A DNA stretch of 64,000 bases from Bifidobacterium sp. 7101 (GCF_000499285.1 NZ_AWUN01000005.1:1-64000), one strand, 5' to 3'; numbered from the stretch's first letter, positions 8,778-19,242 are shown. The notes: generated by a model not told the origin, from the letters alone. Program-made: numbers and translations.

Positions 8778-9905
8778 ATGGCAGAGCAATCACATCACGA
8801 CCCGAAGGCACTCAATGAGTTGGCGGACGCTTTCAAGGTCATTCCCAACGATCATCCCGCCTCTGACGAGGAGCGTGCCCGGCTGATTGACAAGCCCGCC
8901 TTCGGCCAGCTCTTCTCAGACAACATGACCCATATGGGATGGACTTCGGAAGGCGGCTGGGCGGACCGCAGGGTTGAGCCCTACGGACCGATTAACCTGG
9001 ATCCAGGGGCTTCGGTGCTTCACTACGCCCAGGAGGCCTTCGAGGGACTCAAGGCCTACTACCACGACGACGGCTCCATCTGGCTCTTCCGGCCCGATGC
9101 CAATGCCCAGCGCTTCTACAACTCAGCCAAGCGTCTGGCCCTGCCCCCGCTTGAGCCCAATGATTTCCTGGGCTCGGTCGCGGCCCTGGTCCGCCGTGAC
9201 GCGGCCTGGGTGCCCAAGCGGCGTGAGTACACGCTCTATATGCGCCCCTATATGTTCGCCTCCGAGCCCTTCCTGGGCGTGCGCGCCCCGCATGCGGTGG
9301 ACTATTGCGTCATCGCCTCGCCCTCGGGGCCCTACTTTGCCGGCGGCGTCAAGCCGGTCAGCATCTGGGTGGAGGACAAGTGGTTCCGCACCGGCCCCGG
9401 CGGCACCGGCTTCGCCAAGTGCGGCGGCAACTATGCGGCCTCCCTGCTGGGCGAGAACCGCGGCGCAGAGCACGGCTGCCAGCAGGTCTGCTTCGTTGAT
9501 GCTGCCACCAAGACCTACCTGGAGGAGCTGGGCGGCATGAACATGTTCACCGTCCACAAGGACGGACACCTGGAGACCCCCAGCCTGACCGGAACCATTC
9601 TGCCCGGCGTCACCCGCAACTCCTTGATTGCTCTGGCCCAGGATCACGGTCGTGACGTGGTGGAGACCATGATCCGTCTGGACACCCTGCTGGACGACAT
9701 CCGCTCCGGCGAGGTCACCGAGGTCTTCGCCTGCGGGACCGCCGCCATCATCACCCCGATCGGGCGTTTCAAGTCCGAGAACTTCGACGTTCAGGTGGCC
9801 GACGGCGGCTCGGGCAAGGTCACCATGGACTTCCGCAACGAGCTCCTGGGCATCCAGCTGGGCGAGATCGAGGATCCGCACGACTGGATGTGGAAGGTCT
9901 GCTGA
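8778..9905 (+). CDS. ilvE: Branched-chain amino acid aminotransferase
   Basis: A 375-residue class IV PLP aminotransferase that performs the last step in leucine, isoleucine and valine synthesis with glutamate as amino donor. Family features visible are SVLHYAQEAFEGLKAY (about 75-91), RPDANAQRFYNSAKRL, GGTGFAKCGGNYAASL, where the lysine is the PLP Schiff-base residue (about Lys214), and the phosphate-contact block LTGTILPGVTRNSLIALA. Length matches the actinobacterial IlvE type. The gene stands alone, with about 190 bases upstream and a terminator just downstream. Confidence 0.96.
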   Translation: MAEQSHHDPKALNELADAFKVIPNDHPASDEERARLIDKPAFGQLFSDNMTHMGWTSEGGWADRRVEPYGPINLDPGASVLHYAQEAFEGLKAYYHDDGSIWLFRPDANAQRFYNSAKRLALPPLEPNDFLGSVAALVRRDAAWVPKRREYTLYMRPYMFASEPFLGVRAPHAVDYCVIASPSGPYFAGGVKPVSIWVEDKWFRTGPGGTGFAKCGGNYAASLLGENRGAEHGCQQVCFVDAATKTYLEELGGMNMFTVHKDGHLETPSLTGTILPGVTRNSLIALAQDHGRDVVETMIRLDTLLDDIRSGEVTEVFACGTAAIITPIGRFKSENFDVQVADGGSGKVTMDFRNELLGIQLGEIEDPHDWMWKVC

Positions 9906-9941
9906 GCGCTGACCTCATTCCTGCCTGACAGGTTTTGAGAT

Positions 9942-9985
9942 AAGGCGGCTTCAGGGCAGCACTTAGCCCTGAAGCCGCCTTTTGT
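9942..9985 (+). terminator. Rho-independent terminator of ilvE
   Basis: A perfect 15-bp stem (AAGGCGGCTTCAGGG with its complement) encloses a ten-base loop and runs into TTTTGTC. It lies 36 bases after the ilvE stop. Confidence 0.95.
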
Positions 9986-10088
9986 CATCTTTGTGGCCTT
10001 ACGCACATCACCGGCCTGTTCTGCTGTGTGCTTGGCTAATCTATAGACAGACTTGAGTGAGAACCTGTTCCGGAAGGAGAAGCGCGGG

Positions 10089-10871
10089 ATGAAGACGGCC
10101 TTGGAGGGGAACCTGATCTTCATGGTCATCGAGTACCTGGGCATCTTGAGCTGTGGGCTTTCGGGCGGTCTGGCTGCCGTGCGCAAGGGCTACGACATCA
10201 TCGCTATTCTGCTGGTCTCCTGGATCAGTGCCCTGGGCGGCGGGGTGGTCCGTGACGTTCTTCTGGGTCAGGTGCCGCCCAGTGGCATCACCGACAAGGG
10301 CTCGGTCATCGTCACCCTGGCTTCCGGCCTGGTAGTGGCTGTCGCCCATCCCGAAATCAGCCGTATGACCTGGTCCATGCTGGTCACCGATGCCATGGCC
10401 CTGGGATCCTTCGCCGTCAACGGGACAGCCAAGGCTCTGATGTGTGGAACCGGCGGCATGACGGCCATCTTCATGGGCATGGCAACGGCCCTGGTCGGCG
10501 GTCTGCTGCGAGACATCCTGCTCAACCAGGTGCCTGCGGTCATCCAGGACCAGCACTGGTACGCGCTGCCTTCCCTGATCGGTTGCCTGCTGACCCTGGC
10601 TTCCACGCGCGCTCAGCAGCATGGGCTCTATCCGGCCCGGGTCGACATGATCCTGGACCTGGCCATCGTGGCCCTGGTGGTCGTCCTGCGCATCATCTCG
10701 GTAAAATTCGACATCCTGGTGCCTGGGGCGGTGGACCGGCACTCGGCCCGACTCCCACTCAGTGACGCCCAGCTGGCCAGGGCCATCCGTCACCTGATGC
10801 ATGGCCGGTCGAACATCAGCGTCACCATCAAGCACACCGACGAGGACCCGGATACCAAAAAGGGCTGGTGA
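10089..10871 (+). CDS. TRIC-type cation channel family membrane protein (YadS/YicG-like)
   Basis: A 260-residue integral membrane protein with seven hydrophobic segments in two repeats. Each repeat contains a glycine-rich GGG-RD-type motif: SALGGGVVRDVLLGQVP near residue 45, and ALVGGLLRDILLNQVP near residue 130. This duplication defines the prokaryotic TRIC/UPF0126 family of trimeric cation (mostly potassium) channels. The frame is open from TTG 10053, but AAGGAG at 10075-10080 points to ATG 10089. Its last codons overlap the stem of the rpsT terminator on the other strand. Confidence 0.85.
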   Translation: MKTALEGNLIFMVIEYLGILSCGLSGGLAAVRKGYDIIAILLVSWISALGGGVVRDVLLGQVPPSGITDKGSVIVTLASGLVVAVAHPEISRMTWSMLVTDAMALGSFAVNGTAKALMCGTGGMTAIFMGMATALVGGLLRDILLNQVPAVIQDQHWYALPSLIGCLLTLASTRAQQHGLYPARVDMILDLAIVALVVVLRIISVKFDILVPGAVDRHSARLPLSDAQLARAIRHLMHGRSNISVTIKHTDEDPDTKKGW

Positions 10872-10895
10872 TCCAAGCGCTTGGATCACCAGCCC
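10862..10895 (-). terminator. rpsT terminator, a near-perfect palindrome
   Basis: A 34-base inverted repeat (GGGCTGGTGATCCAAG, CG centre, then its complement). On the minus strand it follows the rpsT stop and runs into CCCTTTTTGG, as an intrinsic terminator should. On the plus strand it contains the stop codon of the TRIC gene and has no T-run, so termination in that direction should be weaker. Confidence 0.85.
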
Positions 10896-10911
10896 CCATA
10901 GGGCACCCGGT

Positions 10912-11172
10912 TCAGAGGGCGTTGACGGCGTTGGCCAGACCGGACTTACGGTTGGCGGCCTGGTTGCGATGAATCACACCCTTGCCGGCGGCCTTGTCCA
11001 GACGGCGGGCGGCCACCTGGTAGGCAGCCTGAGCGGCCTCCTTGTCACCGGCATCCACGGCCTTGCGCACGGAACGCACGGAGGTCTTGATTGCGCTCTT
11101 GACCTCCTTGTTGCGCAGGTGCGCCTTTTCGTTGGTGATGACCCGCTTCTTCTGCGACTTGATGTTTGCCAA
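10912..11172 (-). CDS. rpsT: 30S ribosomal protein S20
   Basis: An 86-residue S20, which binds 16S rRNA early in 30S assembly. The sequence [20 protein letters not shown] and the closing block [17 protein letters not shown] are diagnostic. It is entirely helical and highly basic. The start is TTG at 11172, chosen because GGAG lies five bases upstream and the mature protein is known to begin ANIKSQ. A rare start codon on S20 is known in other bacteria to take part in autoregulation. Whether that holds here is inference. An extended -10 (TGCTACTAT, 11215-11223) lies about 45 bases upstream on the minus strand. Confidence 0.96.
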   Translation of the reverse strand: MANIKSQKKRVITNEKAHLRNKEVKSAIKTSVRSVRKAVDAGDKEAAQAAYQVAARRLDKAAGKGVIHRNQAANRKSGLANAVNAL

Positions 11173-11317
11173 TGTTGCTCCAAACGATGAATGTATCTGT
11201 ACAGACAACCCACCATAGTAGCACCCGACCGGGAGAAGAATCCGCCAGAGGCGGGCGCTTCGGCCCAGGGCATCGTCTAGAATCGTTAGACCAGACGTAC
11301 GTGAGGAGAGCAGACCG

Positions 11318-13195
11318 GTGCAGGAAGCCAAGAACCAACCAGGATTCACTGACCAATCGCTGATCCGTAATTTCTGCATCATCGCCCACATCGATCACGG
11401 TAAATCAACGGTGGCCGACCGGATTCTGCAACTGAGCGGGATCGTGCCCAAGCGCGAGATGCACGACCGGTTCCTGGACAGGATGGACATCGAGCAGGAG
11501 CGCGGCATCACCATCAAGTCCCAGGCTGTTCGCCTGCCCTGGGTCAAGGACGGCGTCGAATACACCCTGGGCATGATCGACACCCCTGGCCACGTGGACT
11601 TCACCTACGAGGTCTCCCGGGCCCTGGAGGCCTGCGAGGGCGCGGTCCTGCTGGTGGACGCCACCCAAGGCATCGAGGCGCAGACCCTCTCAAACTTGTA
11701 CATGGCCCTGGAGGACGACCTGACCATCATCCCCGTGCTCAACAAGATCGACCTGCCCTCGGCCGAGCCGGACAAGCACGCTGAGGAGATCGCCAACCTG
11801 ATCGGCTGCTCCACGGACGAGGTGCTGCGGGTGTCGGGCAAGACCGGCGAAGGAATCCGCGAACTGGTGGACCGTATCGTGGACCGGATACCGGCCCCCA
11901 AGGGGGATCCCAAGGCCCCGGCACGAGCCCTGATCTTCGACTCGGTCTACGACTCCTACCGGGGAATAGTCACCTACATCAGGATGGTGGACGGCGAGCT
12001 CAAGGAACGTCAGAAGATTCGCATGATGGGCCGGGGGACCGTGCACGACCCCATCGAGCTGGGCGTGATCAGCCCGGACATGACACCCACCAAGGCCCTG
12101 GGTGCCGGCGAGGTCGGCTACGTGATCACCGGCGTCAAGGATGTCAGCCAGTCCAAGGTGGGCGACACGGTCACCACCGAGGCCAATCCCGCCAAGGAAC
12201 CCCTGCCCGGCTATCAGGACCCCCAGCCCATGGTCTATTCCGGGCTCTTCCCCATCGACAACGCCCAGTTCCCGGAGTTGCGTGACGCCCTGGACAAGCT
12301 CAAGCTCAACGATGCCGCACTGGTCTATGAGCCGGAGACCTCGGTGGCCCTGGGCTTCGGCTTCCGTTGCGGCTTCCTGGGGCTGCTGCACATGGAGATT
12401 GTCACCGAGCGCCTGAGCAGGGAGTTCGGCATGGACCTGATCGCCACTGCCCCCAACGTCACCTATCAGGTGACCATGGAGGACGGCAGTGAGCACACGG
12501 TGACCAACCCCAGCGAGTTCCCCGACGGCAAGGTTCGTCAGATTCTGGAGCCTGTGGTCAGCGCCGACATCATCACCCCCAAGGAGTTCATCGGACCGGT
12601 CATGGAGCTCTGCCAGGACCATCGCGGGCAGATGGGGACCATGGAGTATCTGAGCCCTGAGCGCGTCGAGATGCACTACAGGATGCCCCTGGCCGAGATC
12701 GTCTTCGACTTCTTCGACCAGCTGAAGAGCCGGACCAAGGGCTACGCCAGCCTGGACTACCAGCCCGACGGCACCCAGTCCGCCGACCTGGTCAAGGTGG
12801 ACATCCTCATCCAGGGGGAGAAGATCGACGCCTTCTCGGCCATCGTCCACAAGGACAAGGCCTACGCCTACGGGGTGATGATGACCAAGAAGCTGCGCAA
12901 GCTGATTCCCCGTCAGCAGTTCGAGATCCCCATCCAGGCGGCCATAGGGTCTCGGATCATCGCCCGGGAAACCATCAGCGCCCTGCGCAAGGACGTGCTG
13001 GCCAAGTGCTACGGGGGCGACATCACCCGCAAACGCAAGCTGCTGGAGAAGCAGAAGGCCGGCAAGAAGCGCATGAAGATGCTGGGACATGTCGAGGTGC
13101 CCCAGGAGGCCTTCATCGCCGCCCTGAGCACCGGCCAGGCCCAGGATCGGGACACCAAGGACAAGATCCGGGCCGCCGCCAAGAAGGAGGGCTGA
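11318..13195 (+). CDS. lepA: Elongation factor 4 (LepA), back-translocating GTPase
   Basis: A 625-residue EF-4. G-domain motifs are [10 protein letters not shown] (about 25-34), [19 protein letters not shown] and NKIDLP. The LepA-specific C-terminal domain is seen in the blocks [20 protein letters not shown] and [22 protein letters not shown]. It binds ribosomes and affects translocation and 30S biogenesis. GTG 11318 has GAGGAGAG upstream. It is divergent from rpsT, sharing the intergenic stretch 11173-11317. The stop is followed after four bases by hemW, whose ribosome site lies inside the lepA end, so the two are co-transcribed. Confidence 0.97.
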   Translation: MQEAKNQPGFTDQSLIRNFCIIAHIDHGKSTVADRILQLSGIVPKREMHDRFLDRMDIEQERGITIKSQAVRLPWVKDGVEYTLGMIDTPGHVDFTYEVSRALEACEGAVLLVDATQGIEAQTLSNLYMALEDDLTIIPVLNKIDLPSAEPDKHAEEIANLIGCSTDEVLRVSGKTGEGIRELVDRIVDRIPAPKGDPKAPARALIFDSVYDSYRGIVTYIRMVDGELKERQKIRMMGRGTVHDPIELGVISPDMTPTKALGAGEVGYVITGVKDVSQSKVGDTVTTEANPAKEPLPGYQDPQPMVYSGLFPIDNAQFPELRDALDKLKLNDAALVYEPETSVALGFGFRCGFLGLLHMEIVTERLSREFGMDLIATAPNVTYQVTMEDGSEHTVTNPSEFPDGKVRQILEPVVSADIITPKEFIGPVMELCQDHRGQMGTMEYLSPERVEMHYRMPLAEIVFDFFDQLKSRTKGYASLDYQPDGTQSADLVKVDILIQGEKIDAFSAIVHKDKAYAYGVMMTKKLRKLIPRQQFEIPIQAAIGSRIIARETISALRKDVLAKCYGGDITRKRKLLEKQKAGKKRMKMLGHVEVPQEAFIAALSTGQAQDRDTKDKIRAAAKKEG

Positions 13196-13199
13196 ACGG

Positions 13200-14543
13200 G
13201 TGGGATCCTACCAGGTCTACATCCATGTGCCCTTCTGCATGCGCCGCTGCGGCTACTGCGACTTCAACACCTACACGGCCCGGGACCTGGGCGGGGGAGC
13301 CAGCCGGGAGCACTACGCCGACCTGGCCATCCAGGAGATGCGCATGGTCCGCGACTGGCAGACCTCCCGAGGGCTGATAGAGCCGCCCGTGTCCACCATC
13401 TTCTTCGGCGGGGGCACCCCGACCATTCTGCCCGCACAGGATCTGGTGCGCATGGTCGAGGCCGTGGCCGACCTCTGGGGTCTGTCTCCGGAGGCTGAAA
13501 TCACTACGGAGGCCAACCCCGACACCGTGGATCGGGCCTACTTGGAGCAGCTGCTCCGGGGCGGCATCAACCGGGTCTCCTTCGGCATGCAGTCGGCGGT
13601 GCCCAGCGTCCTGGCCACCCTGGACCGCACCCATACTCCGGCCAATGTGACCACTGATGTGGCCGCTGCCAAGGACCTGGGACTCAGGGCCAGCGTGGAT
13701 CTGATCTACGGGACGCCAGGGGAGCGGCTTGAAGATTGGCGGACCAGCCTGCAGGCGGCTCTGGACCTGGGTGTGGACCATGTCTCCGCCTATGCGCTGA
13801 CCCTGGAGCCCACCACCAAGATGGGCCGTGCCGTGCGCCGGGGCCAGTTGCCCGCCCCCGATGACGACGACGAGGCGACCAAGTACGAGATGGCCGACGA
13901 CATGCTTTCCCAGGCGGGCCTTTACTGGTACGAGATCTCCAACTGGGCCCGTCCCGGCCAGGAGAGCCGCCACAACCTGGGCTACTGGCACAACGTGGAC
14001 TGGGCCGGCATCGGGCCAGGCGCCCACTCCCACTATCGTGCTCTGGAAGGCCAGGACACAGGCATGGCACTGGTAGAAGAGGCTCAGAAGTCGGAGCCCA
14101 TACCTTCCGTCTCGCCCGGGTTCAGGGCCACCGGAAAAGCAGCAGCACAAGAGGCCGATCCTGGGGCACGCTGGTGGCTTTCGCCGGAGCCCGGCCTGGA
14201 GGAACGGCATGCCCGGGCCATCCGCTCCTGGGACATCGCCCACCCCAGGGACTGGGCAGCCGCCATGGATGACGGACGTGTGCCCTGGCAGGATGCCGAG
14301 CTTCTGGGCTGGAGGCAGGACCTTGAGGAGACGGTCATGCTGGCCCTGCGCTTGCCTGAAGGCCTGGGACTGGATCGGCTGACCAGGCTGGCAGGTCGTC
14401 CGGTAGACCCGAAGATCCTTAAGGATCTGGTCGACCAGGGCCTCCTGCTGCCCGTGGGTGACAGAATCCAGGTGACCCGCCGGGGCCGTCTGCTCAACGA
14501 TCTGGTCATCGATCAGGTCCTGGAGGCGGTGGGCATTCGTTAG
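13200..14543 (+). CDS. hemW: Radical SAM heme chaperone HemW-like
   Basis: A 447-residue radical SAM protein of the HemN/HemW family. The cluster motif is CMRRCGYC (C-x3-C-x2-C, about 13-20), in which the last cysteine is followed by DFNTY. Next are IFFGGGTPTIL, TTEANPDTVD, RVSFGMQS and the family ending, a winged-helix-like block. HemW proteins deliver heme rather than oxidise coproporphyrinogen, and the short CxxxCxxC start without further cysteines agrees with that. It exceeds the usual 380-400 residues through an insertion at about residues 280-330. GTG 13200 is preceded by AAGGAGGG. lepA-hemW is a common gene pair. Confidence 0.88.
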   Translation: MGSYQVYIHVPFCMRRCGYCDFNTYTARDLGGGASREHYADLAIQEMRMVRDWQTSRGLIEPPVSTIFFGGGTPTILPAQDLVRMVEAVADLWGLSPEAEITTEANPDTVDRAYLEQLLRGGINRVSFGMQSAVPSVLATLDRTHTPANVTTDVAAAKDLGLRASVDLIYGTPGERLEDWRTSLQAALDLGVDHVSAYALTLEPTTKMGRAVRRGQLPAPDDDDEATKYEMADDMLSQAGLYWYEISNWARPGQESRHNLGYWHNVDWAGIGPGAHSHYRALEGQDTGMALVEEAQKSEPIPSVSPGFRATGKAAAQEADPGARWWLSPEPGLEERHARAIRSWDIAHPRDWAAAMDDGRVPWQDAELLGWRQDLEETVMLALRLPEGLGLDRLTRLAGRPVDPKILKDLVDQGLLLPVGDRIQVTRRGRLLNDLVIDQVLEAVGIR

Positions 14544-14666
14544 ACACTGCGGAACGTTACATGGATGTCACCTGTGGATGCATTATTCTGTTGATTCACC
14601 AATGACCAGGCTCTTCAAGGGCGGAGCATGCCGGCCCCGCCCCCGTCCACGAATGAGGTGATTGCA

Positions 14667-17600
14667 GTGTCATTCACGGCCCCTCTCGATCTGCACGTCC
14701 ACGGCCCGCAAGGGCTCTATGACCCTGATACGGAACACGATGCCTGCGGTTTCGGCATGGTGGCCACCCTCAACCGACGGGATGAAAGGCTGATCGTCGA
14801 GCAGGGCATCCGTGTCCTGGTCAATCTGGACCACCGAGGAGCCGTGGGAGCCGAGCCCAACACCGGCGATGGGGCCGGCATCATGCTTTCCATGCCCGAC
14901 GAGTTCATGCGCACCCGCGTCTACCGGGATCTGCCTGAAGCCGGCCATTATCTGGCGGGAATGGCCTTCCTGGACAGGGACCCGGCTCAGGCTGCCAGCC
15001 AGGAGGAGGCCATAGCATCGATTGCAGGCCAAGAGGGGCTGCGCGTCCTGGCCTGGCGGTCAGTGCCCACCAATCCTGACGGACTGGGCCTGCAGGCTCT
15101 GGCCTCCATGCCCCGCTTCCTCATGCCAATTATGTGTGACGCCGGTCATCAAGGTCGCGGAGGCCTGGATCTGGAGCGGCTGGGCTACCGGGTCCGCAAG
15201 CGGGCCGAGCACGAGCTGGGCGTCTATTTCGCCTCCCTGTCCTGCAGGACCATCACCTACAAGGGCATGCTGACCACCAAGCAGCTGCAGGGTTTCTTCC
15301 CCGACCTGAGTGATCCGGCCATGAAGGCCCGCCTTGCCATCGTCCACTCCCGTTTCTCCACCAACACCTTCCCCTCCTGGCCTTTGGCCCAGCCTTTCAG
15401 GATGATCGCCCACAACGGGGAGATCAACACCATCCAGGGCAACCGCAACTGGATGTCGGCGCGCGAAGGAAAGCTCAGCTCGGAGCTGCTGGGCGACATG
15501 GCCCCCCTGCTGCCGGTCAACACCCCTGGAGCCTCAGATTCGGGCACCTTCGACGAGACCCTGGAGTTGCTTCACCTGGCAGGACGGTCCCTGCCCCATG
15601 CCGTCTCCATGATGATGCCTCCAGCCTGGCAGCAGGACCCGGACATGGACCCGGACCTGAAGGCCTTCTACCAGTACAACGACACTCTGATCGAGCCCTG
15701 GGACGGGCCGGCTGCCATCGTCTTTACCGACGGAACCCTGGTGGGTGCCCAGCTGGACCGCAATGGCCTGCGTCCCGGCCGCTGGCAGCTGACCGATGAC
15801 GGCCACCTGGTCCTGGCTTCGGAGGCCGGCGTCCTGGAGGACACGCCTCAGGAGTCCATCGTCGCCAAGGGCAGGCTGGAGCCGGGACGCATGTTCCTGG
15901 CCGATACCAAAGAGGGCCGGATAGTGCCTGACAGCGAGATCAAGCACCAGCTGGCCGGTCTGCACCCCTACAGGAAGTGGATTGCCGAACGCACCGTCCG
16001 CCTGGACGACCTGCCCGAGCGCGAACACGTCAATTACTCGCGAATCTCGGTCCACCGAAGACAGCAGGCCTTCGGCTACACCCGGGAGGATCTGACCATG
16101 CTGCTGGGGCCGATGGCCGAAACCGGCAAGGAGCCCATCGGATCCATGGGCAATGACGCACCCATCGCCGTACTCTCACGCCGGTCCCGCATGCTCTTCG
16201 ACTACTTCACACAGAAATTCGCCCAGGTCACCAACCCGCCCCTGGACTGGGAGCGCGAGGAACTGGTGACCAGCATCGCTTCGGCCATCGGCCCCGAGCC
16301 CAACCTTTTGGAGGACACCCCCGAGCATGCCTGGAAGATTCACATCGACCTGCCTGTGGTGGACTCCGTCCAGATGGCCCAGATCAAGCGCCTGGATCGG
16401 GCGCCGGTCCTGGAAGGCCGCTTCCGCCCCCGTCTGATCCGGGGCCTTTACCAGGTGGCTGGTGGTGGCAAAGCCCTTGAGGAGCGTCTGGAGGCCATCG
16501 AGAGGGAGGTGGATCAGGCCATCGAGGAGGGCTGCAATGTCCTTGTCCTCTCCGACCGGGATTCCAACCATATCTGGGGACCCATACCCTCCCTGTTGCT
16601 GACCGGGGCCGTCCAGCACCACCTGCTCCGTCAGCACACCCGCACCCAGGTCTCCCTGGCGGTGGAGGCCGGAGATGTGCGCGAGGTCCACCATGTGGCA
16701 TTGCTGATCGCATACGGCGCCGCCTGCGTCAACCCCTATCTGGCCCTGGAGTCAGTGGAGAACCTGGCCAACAGCGGGGACCTGCACGTGGATGCCAAAA
16801 AGGCCTCAAACAACCTTGTCCGGGCCCTGAGCACCGGGGTCCTGAAAATCATGAGCAAGATGGGCGTGAGTACCATCATGTCCTACCGTGGCTCCCAGCT
16901 CTTCGAGGCCGTCGGACTGAGCCGTGAGGTCATCGACCGCTGGTTCACAGGCACCACCTCCCTGGTGGGCGGCATAGGCCTGGATGAGATCGCCGCCGAG
17001 GTGGCCCAGCGCCATCGGGTGGCCTATCCCATTGAGTGGACCGCAGGCTCCGGGCATGATCTGGAGACAGGCGGCAACTACCACTGGCGGCGCACCGGCG
17101 AGGATCACCTGAACGACCCTGAGTCCATCTTCCTGCTCCAGCAGTCCACCAAGCGCGGAGACTACGGACTCTTCAGGGCCTATACCGACCATGTGAACGC
17201 GGCGGCCAAGCAGGGCATGACCCTGCGCGGTCTCATGGAGCTGCACTCCGACAGGGCGCCCATACCGCTGGACCAGGTGGAGCCTGCCGAGTCCATCGTC
17301 ACCCGCTTCTCCACCGGCGCCATGAGCTACGGGTCCATCTCCCAGGAGGCCCATGAGACCATGGCCCTGGCCATGAATCGGCTGGGAGCCCGGTCCAACT
17401 CCGGCGAGGGCGGCGAGTCCCCGGACCGGATTGCGGACCCTGCCAGGACCAGCCGCATCAAGCAGGTGGCCTCGGCCCGGTTCGGGGTGACCAGCGACTA
17501 CCTGGTTTCTGCCACCGACCTGCAGATCAAGCTGGCCCAGGGAGCCAAGCCGGGGGAGGGCGGCCACCTTCCCGGCGCCAAGGTCCCGCCTTGGATCGCC

Positions 17601-19241
17601 CAAGTCAGACGGTCCACTCCCGGGGTCGAGCTCATCTCGCCCCCGCCCCACCACGACATCTACTCCATCGAAGATCTGAAGCAGCTGATCCATGACTTGA
17701 AGATGGCCAACCCCCGAGCCCGCATCCACGTCAAGCTGGTCTCCGAGCACGGGGTCGGAACCGTGGCCGCGGGCGTGGCCAAATGCCATGCCGATGTGGT
17801 CCTCATCTCCGGCCAGGACGGCGGCACGGGGGCGGCACCGCTCAACGCCATCAAGCACGCGGGCACCCCCTGGGAGCTGGGCCTGGCCGAGACCCAGCAG
17901 ACCCTGGTCATGAACGACCTGCGCTCGCGGATCGTGGTCCAGTGCGACGGGGAGCTCAAGACTGGCCGTGACGTGGTCATAGCCGCCCTGCTGGGGGCCG
18001 AGGAGTTCGGCTTCGCCACTACAGCGCTGCAGGTGGAAGGCTGCGTCATGATGCGGGCCTGCCACAAGAACACCTGTCCCCAGGGCATAGCCACCCAGGA
18101 TCCGGAGCTGCGCTCGCGTTTCACGGGTCGGCCCGAGGATCTGATCAACTTCTTCATGTTCATGGCCCGCCAGGTGCGCGAGATCCTGGCCTCCCTGGGC
18201 TTCGCCAGTCTGGAGGATGCGGTCGGCCATGTGGAGTGCCTGCGCCGGGACCCCTCCGTGCAGACCTGGAAGAGCCAGGGCATTGATCTGGATGCCATCC
18301 TGCGCAAGCCTGGCCCCACCCCGGGCACGGTATTGCACCACACCCAGGCCCAGGACCACGAGCTGGACAAGTCCCTGGATGTAGATCTGATCAATCAGGC
18401 TGTCGATGCCCTGGACGAGGGCCGGCCGGTGGCCATCAAGACAACCGTACGCAACGTCAACCGGAGCGTGGGCACCATGCTGGGCTACAGGATCACCCGC
18501 AAATACGGCGCGGCCGGCCTGCCGCAGAACACCGTGGACATCACGCTGACAGGTTCTGCCGGTCAATCCCTAGGTGCCTTCATTCCCAGAGGCGAGACCA
18601 TCCGGGTGATCGGCGAGGCCAACGACTATGCGGGCAAGGGCCTGTCCGGCGGTCGTCTGATCCTCCACGCCGCCCAAGGCGTTCGATTCGACCCGCACCA
18701 GACCGTCATCTGCGGCAATGTGGCCGGATTTGGTGCCACCTCGGGCGACATGTTCGTGGCTGGACGGGCCGGGGAGCGCTTTGCCGTACGCAATGGTGGC
18801 GGCCGCTTCGTGGTCGAGGGCCTGGGCGACCACGGTTGCGAGTACATGACCGGCGGACTGGTGGTCGTTCTGGGTTCCACAGGACGCAACTTCGGTGCCG
18901 GCTTCTCGGGAGGGGATGCCTACCTGCTGGACATGGATGCCTCCCGGCTCAATCCTGAAGCCTGGAATGATGGCTCCCTGCTGGCCCTGGAGCCTGACCA
19001 GGACCAGGCGGCCATGCTCAAGGAACTGATAGGAGAGCATGTCCGGCTGACCGGGTCAAAGGCTGCGGCCGACCTGTTGGAGGACTGGCCAAGTGCGCTG
19101 GCCCGGTTCACCCATCTGGTTCCCCGTCGTTATCTGGCCATGAAGAAGGCCATGGAAGAGGCCGAGCGCGAGCAGGTGGACTTCAACGCGCCCGGCGTCT
19201 GGGACGCCACCTACGCCCAGGTCATGGAAGGAGCACACTGA
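14667..19241 (+). CDS. gltB: Glutamate synthase large subunit
   Basis: A 1524-residue GOGAT alpha subunit that makes two glutamates from glutamine and 2-oxoglutarate with GltD. Cys27 (EHDACGFGMVATL) would become the N-terminal nucleophile after removal of a 26-residue propeptide. The class II amidotransferase domain (to about 430), central domain, FMN-binding synthase domain (about 850-1230) and C-terminal GXGXG helix domain (about 1280-1480) are all present. The 3Fe-4S ligands are CVMMRACHKNTC. GAGGTG six bases before GTG 14667 decides the start. The frame is also open from ATG 14628. gltD follows one base after the stop. Confidence 0.96.
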   Translation: MSFTAPLDLHVHGPQGLYDPDTEHDACGFGMVATLNRRDERLIVEQGIRVLVNLDHRGAVGAEPNTGDGAGIMLSMPDEFMRTRVYRDLPEAGHYLAGMAFLDRDPAQAASQEEAIASIAGQEGLRVLAWRSVPTNPDGLGLQALASMPRFLMPIMCDAGHQGRGGLDLERLGYRVRKRAEHELGVYFASLSCRTITYKGMLTTKQLQGFFPDLSDPAMKARLAIVHSRFSTNTFPSWPLAQPFRMIAHNGEINTIQGNRNWMSAREGKLSSELLGDMAPLLPVNTPGASDSGTFDETLELLHLAGRSLPHAVSMMMPPAWQQDPDMDPDLKAFYQYNDTLIEPWDGPAAIVFTDGTLVGAQLDRNGLRPGRWQLTDDGHLVLASEAGVLEDTPQESIVAKGRLEPGRMFLADTKEGRIVPDSEIKHQLAGLHPYRKWIAERTVRLDDLPEREHVNYSRISVHRRQQAFGYTREDLTMLLGPMAETGKEPIGSMGNDAPIAVLSRRSRMLFDYFTQKFAQVTNPPLDWEREELVTSIASAIGPEPNLLEDTPEHAWKIHIDLPVVDSVQMAQIKRLDRAPVLEGRFRPRLIRGLYQVAGGGKALEERLEAIEREVDQAIEEGCNVLVLSDRDSNHIWGPIPSLLLTGAVQHHLLRQHTRTQVSLAVEAGDVREVHHVALLIAYGAACVNPYLALESVENLANSGDLHVDAKKASNNLVRALSTGVLKIMSKMGVSTIMSYRGSQLFEAVGLSREVIDRWFTGTTSLVGGIGLDEIAAEVAQRHRVAYPIEWTAGSGHDLETGGNYHWRRTGEDHLNDPESIFLLQQSTKRGDYGLFRAYTDHVNAAAKQGMTLRGLMELHSDRAPIPLDQVEPAESIVTRFSTGAMSYGSISQEAHETMALAMNRLGARSNSGEGGESPDRIADPARTSRIKQVASARFGVTSDYLVSATDLQIKLAQGAKPGEGGHLPGAKVPPWIAQVRRSTPGVELISPPPHHDIYSIEDLKQLIHDLKMANPRARIHVKLVSEHGVGTVAAGVAKCHADVVLISGQDGGTGAAPLNAIKHAGTPWELGLAETQQTLVMNDLRSRIVVQCDGELKTGRDVVIAALLGAEEFGFATTALQVEGCVMMRACHKNTCPQGIATQDPELRSRFTGRPEDLINFFMFMARQVREILASLGFASLEDAVGHVECLRRDPSVQTWKSQGIDLDAILRKPGPTPGTVLHHTQAQDHELDKSLDVDLINQAVDALDEGRPVAIKTTVRNVNRSVGTMLGYRITRKYGAAGLPQNTVDITLTGSAGQSLGAFIPRGETIRVIGEANDYAGKGLSGGRLILHAAQGVRFDPHQTVICGNVAGFGATSGDMFVAGRAGERFAVRNGGGRFVVEGLGDHGCEYMTGGLVVVLGSTGRNFGAGFSGGDAYLLDMDASRLNPEAWNDGSLLALEPDQDQAAMLKELIGEHVRLTGSKAAADLLEDWPSALARFTHLVPRRYLAMKKAMEEAEREQVDFNAPGVWDATYAQVMEGAH

Positions 19242-19242
19242 T

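Noticed and set aside
16806-18566. A 586-codon open frame antisense to gltB
   Set aside because: Same reason: full overlap with the FMN domain of gltB and composition typical of a shadow frame.
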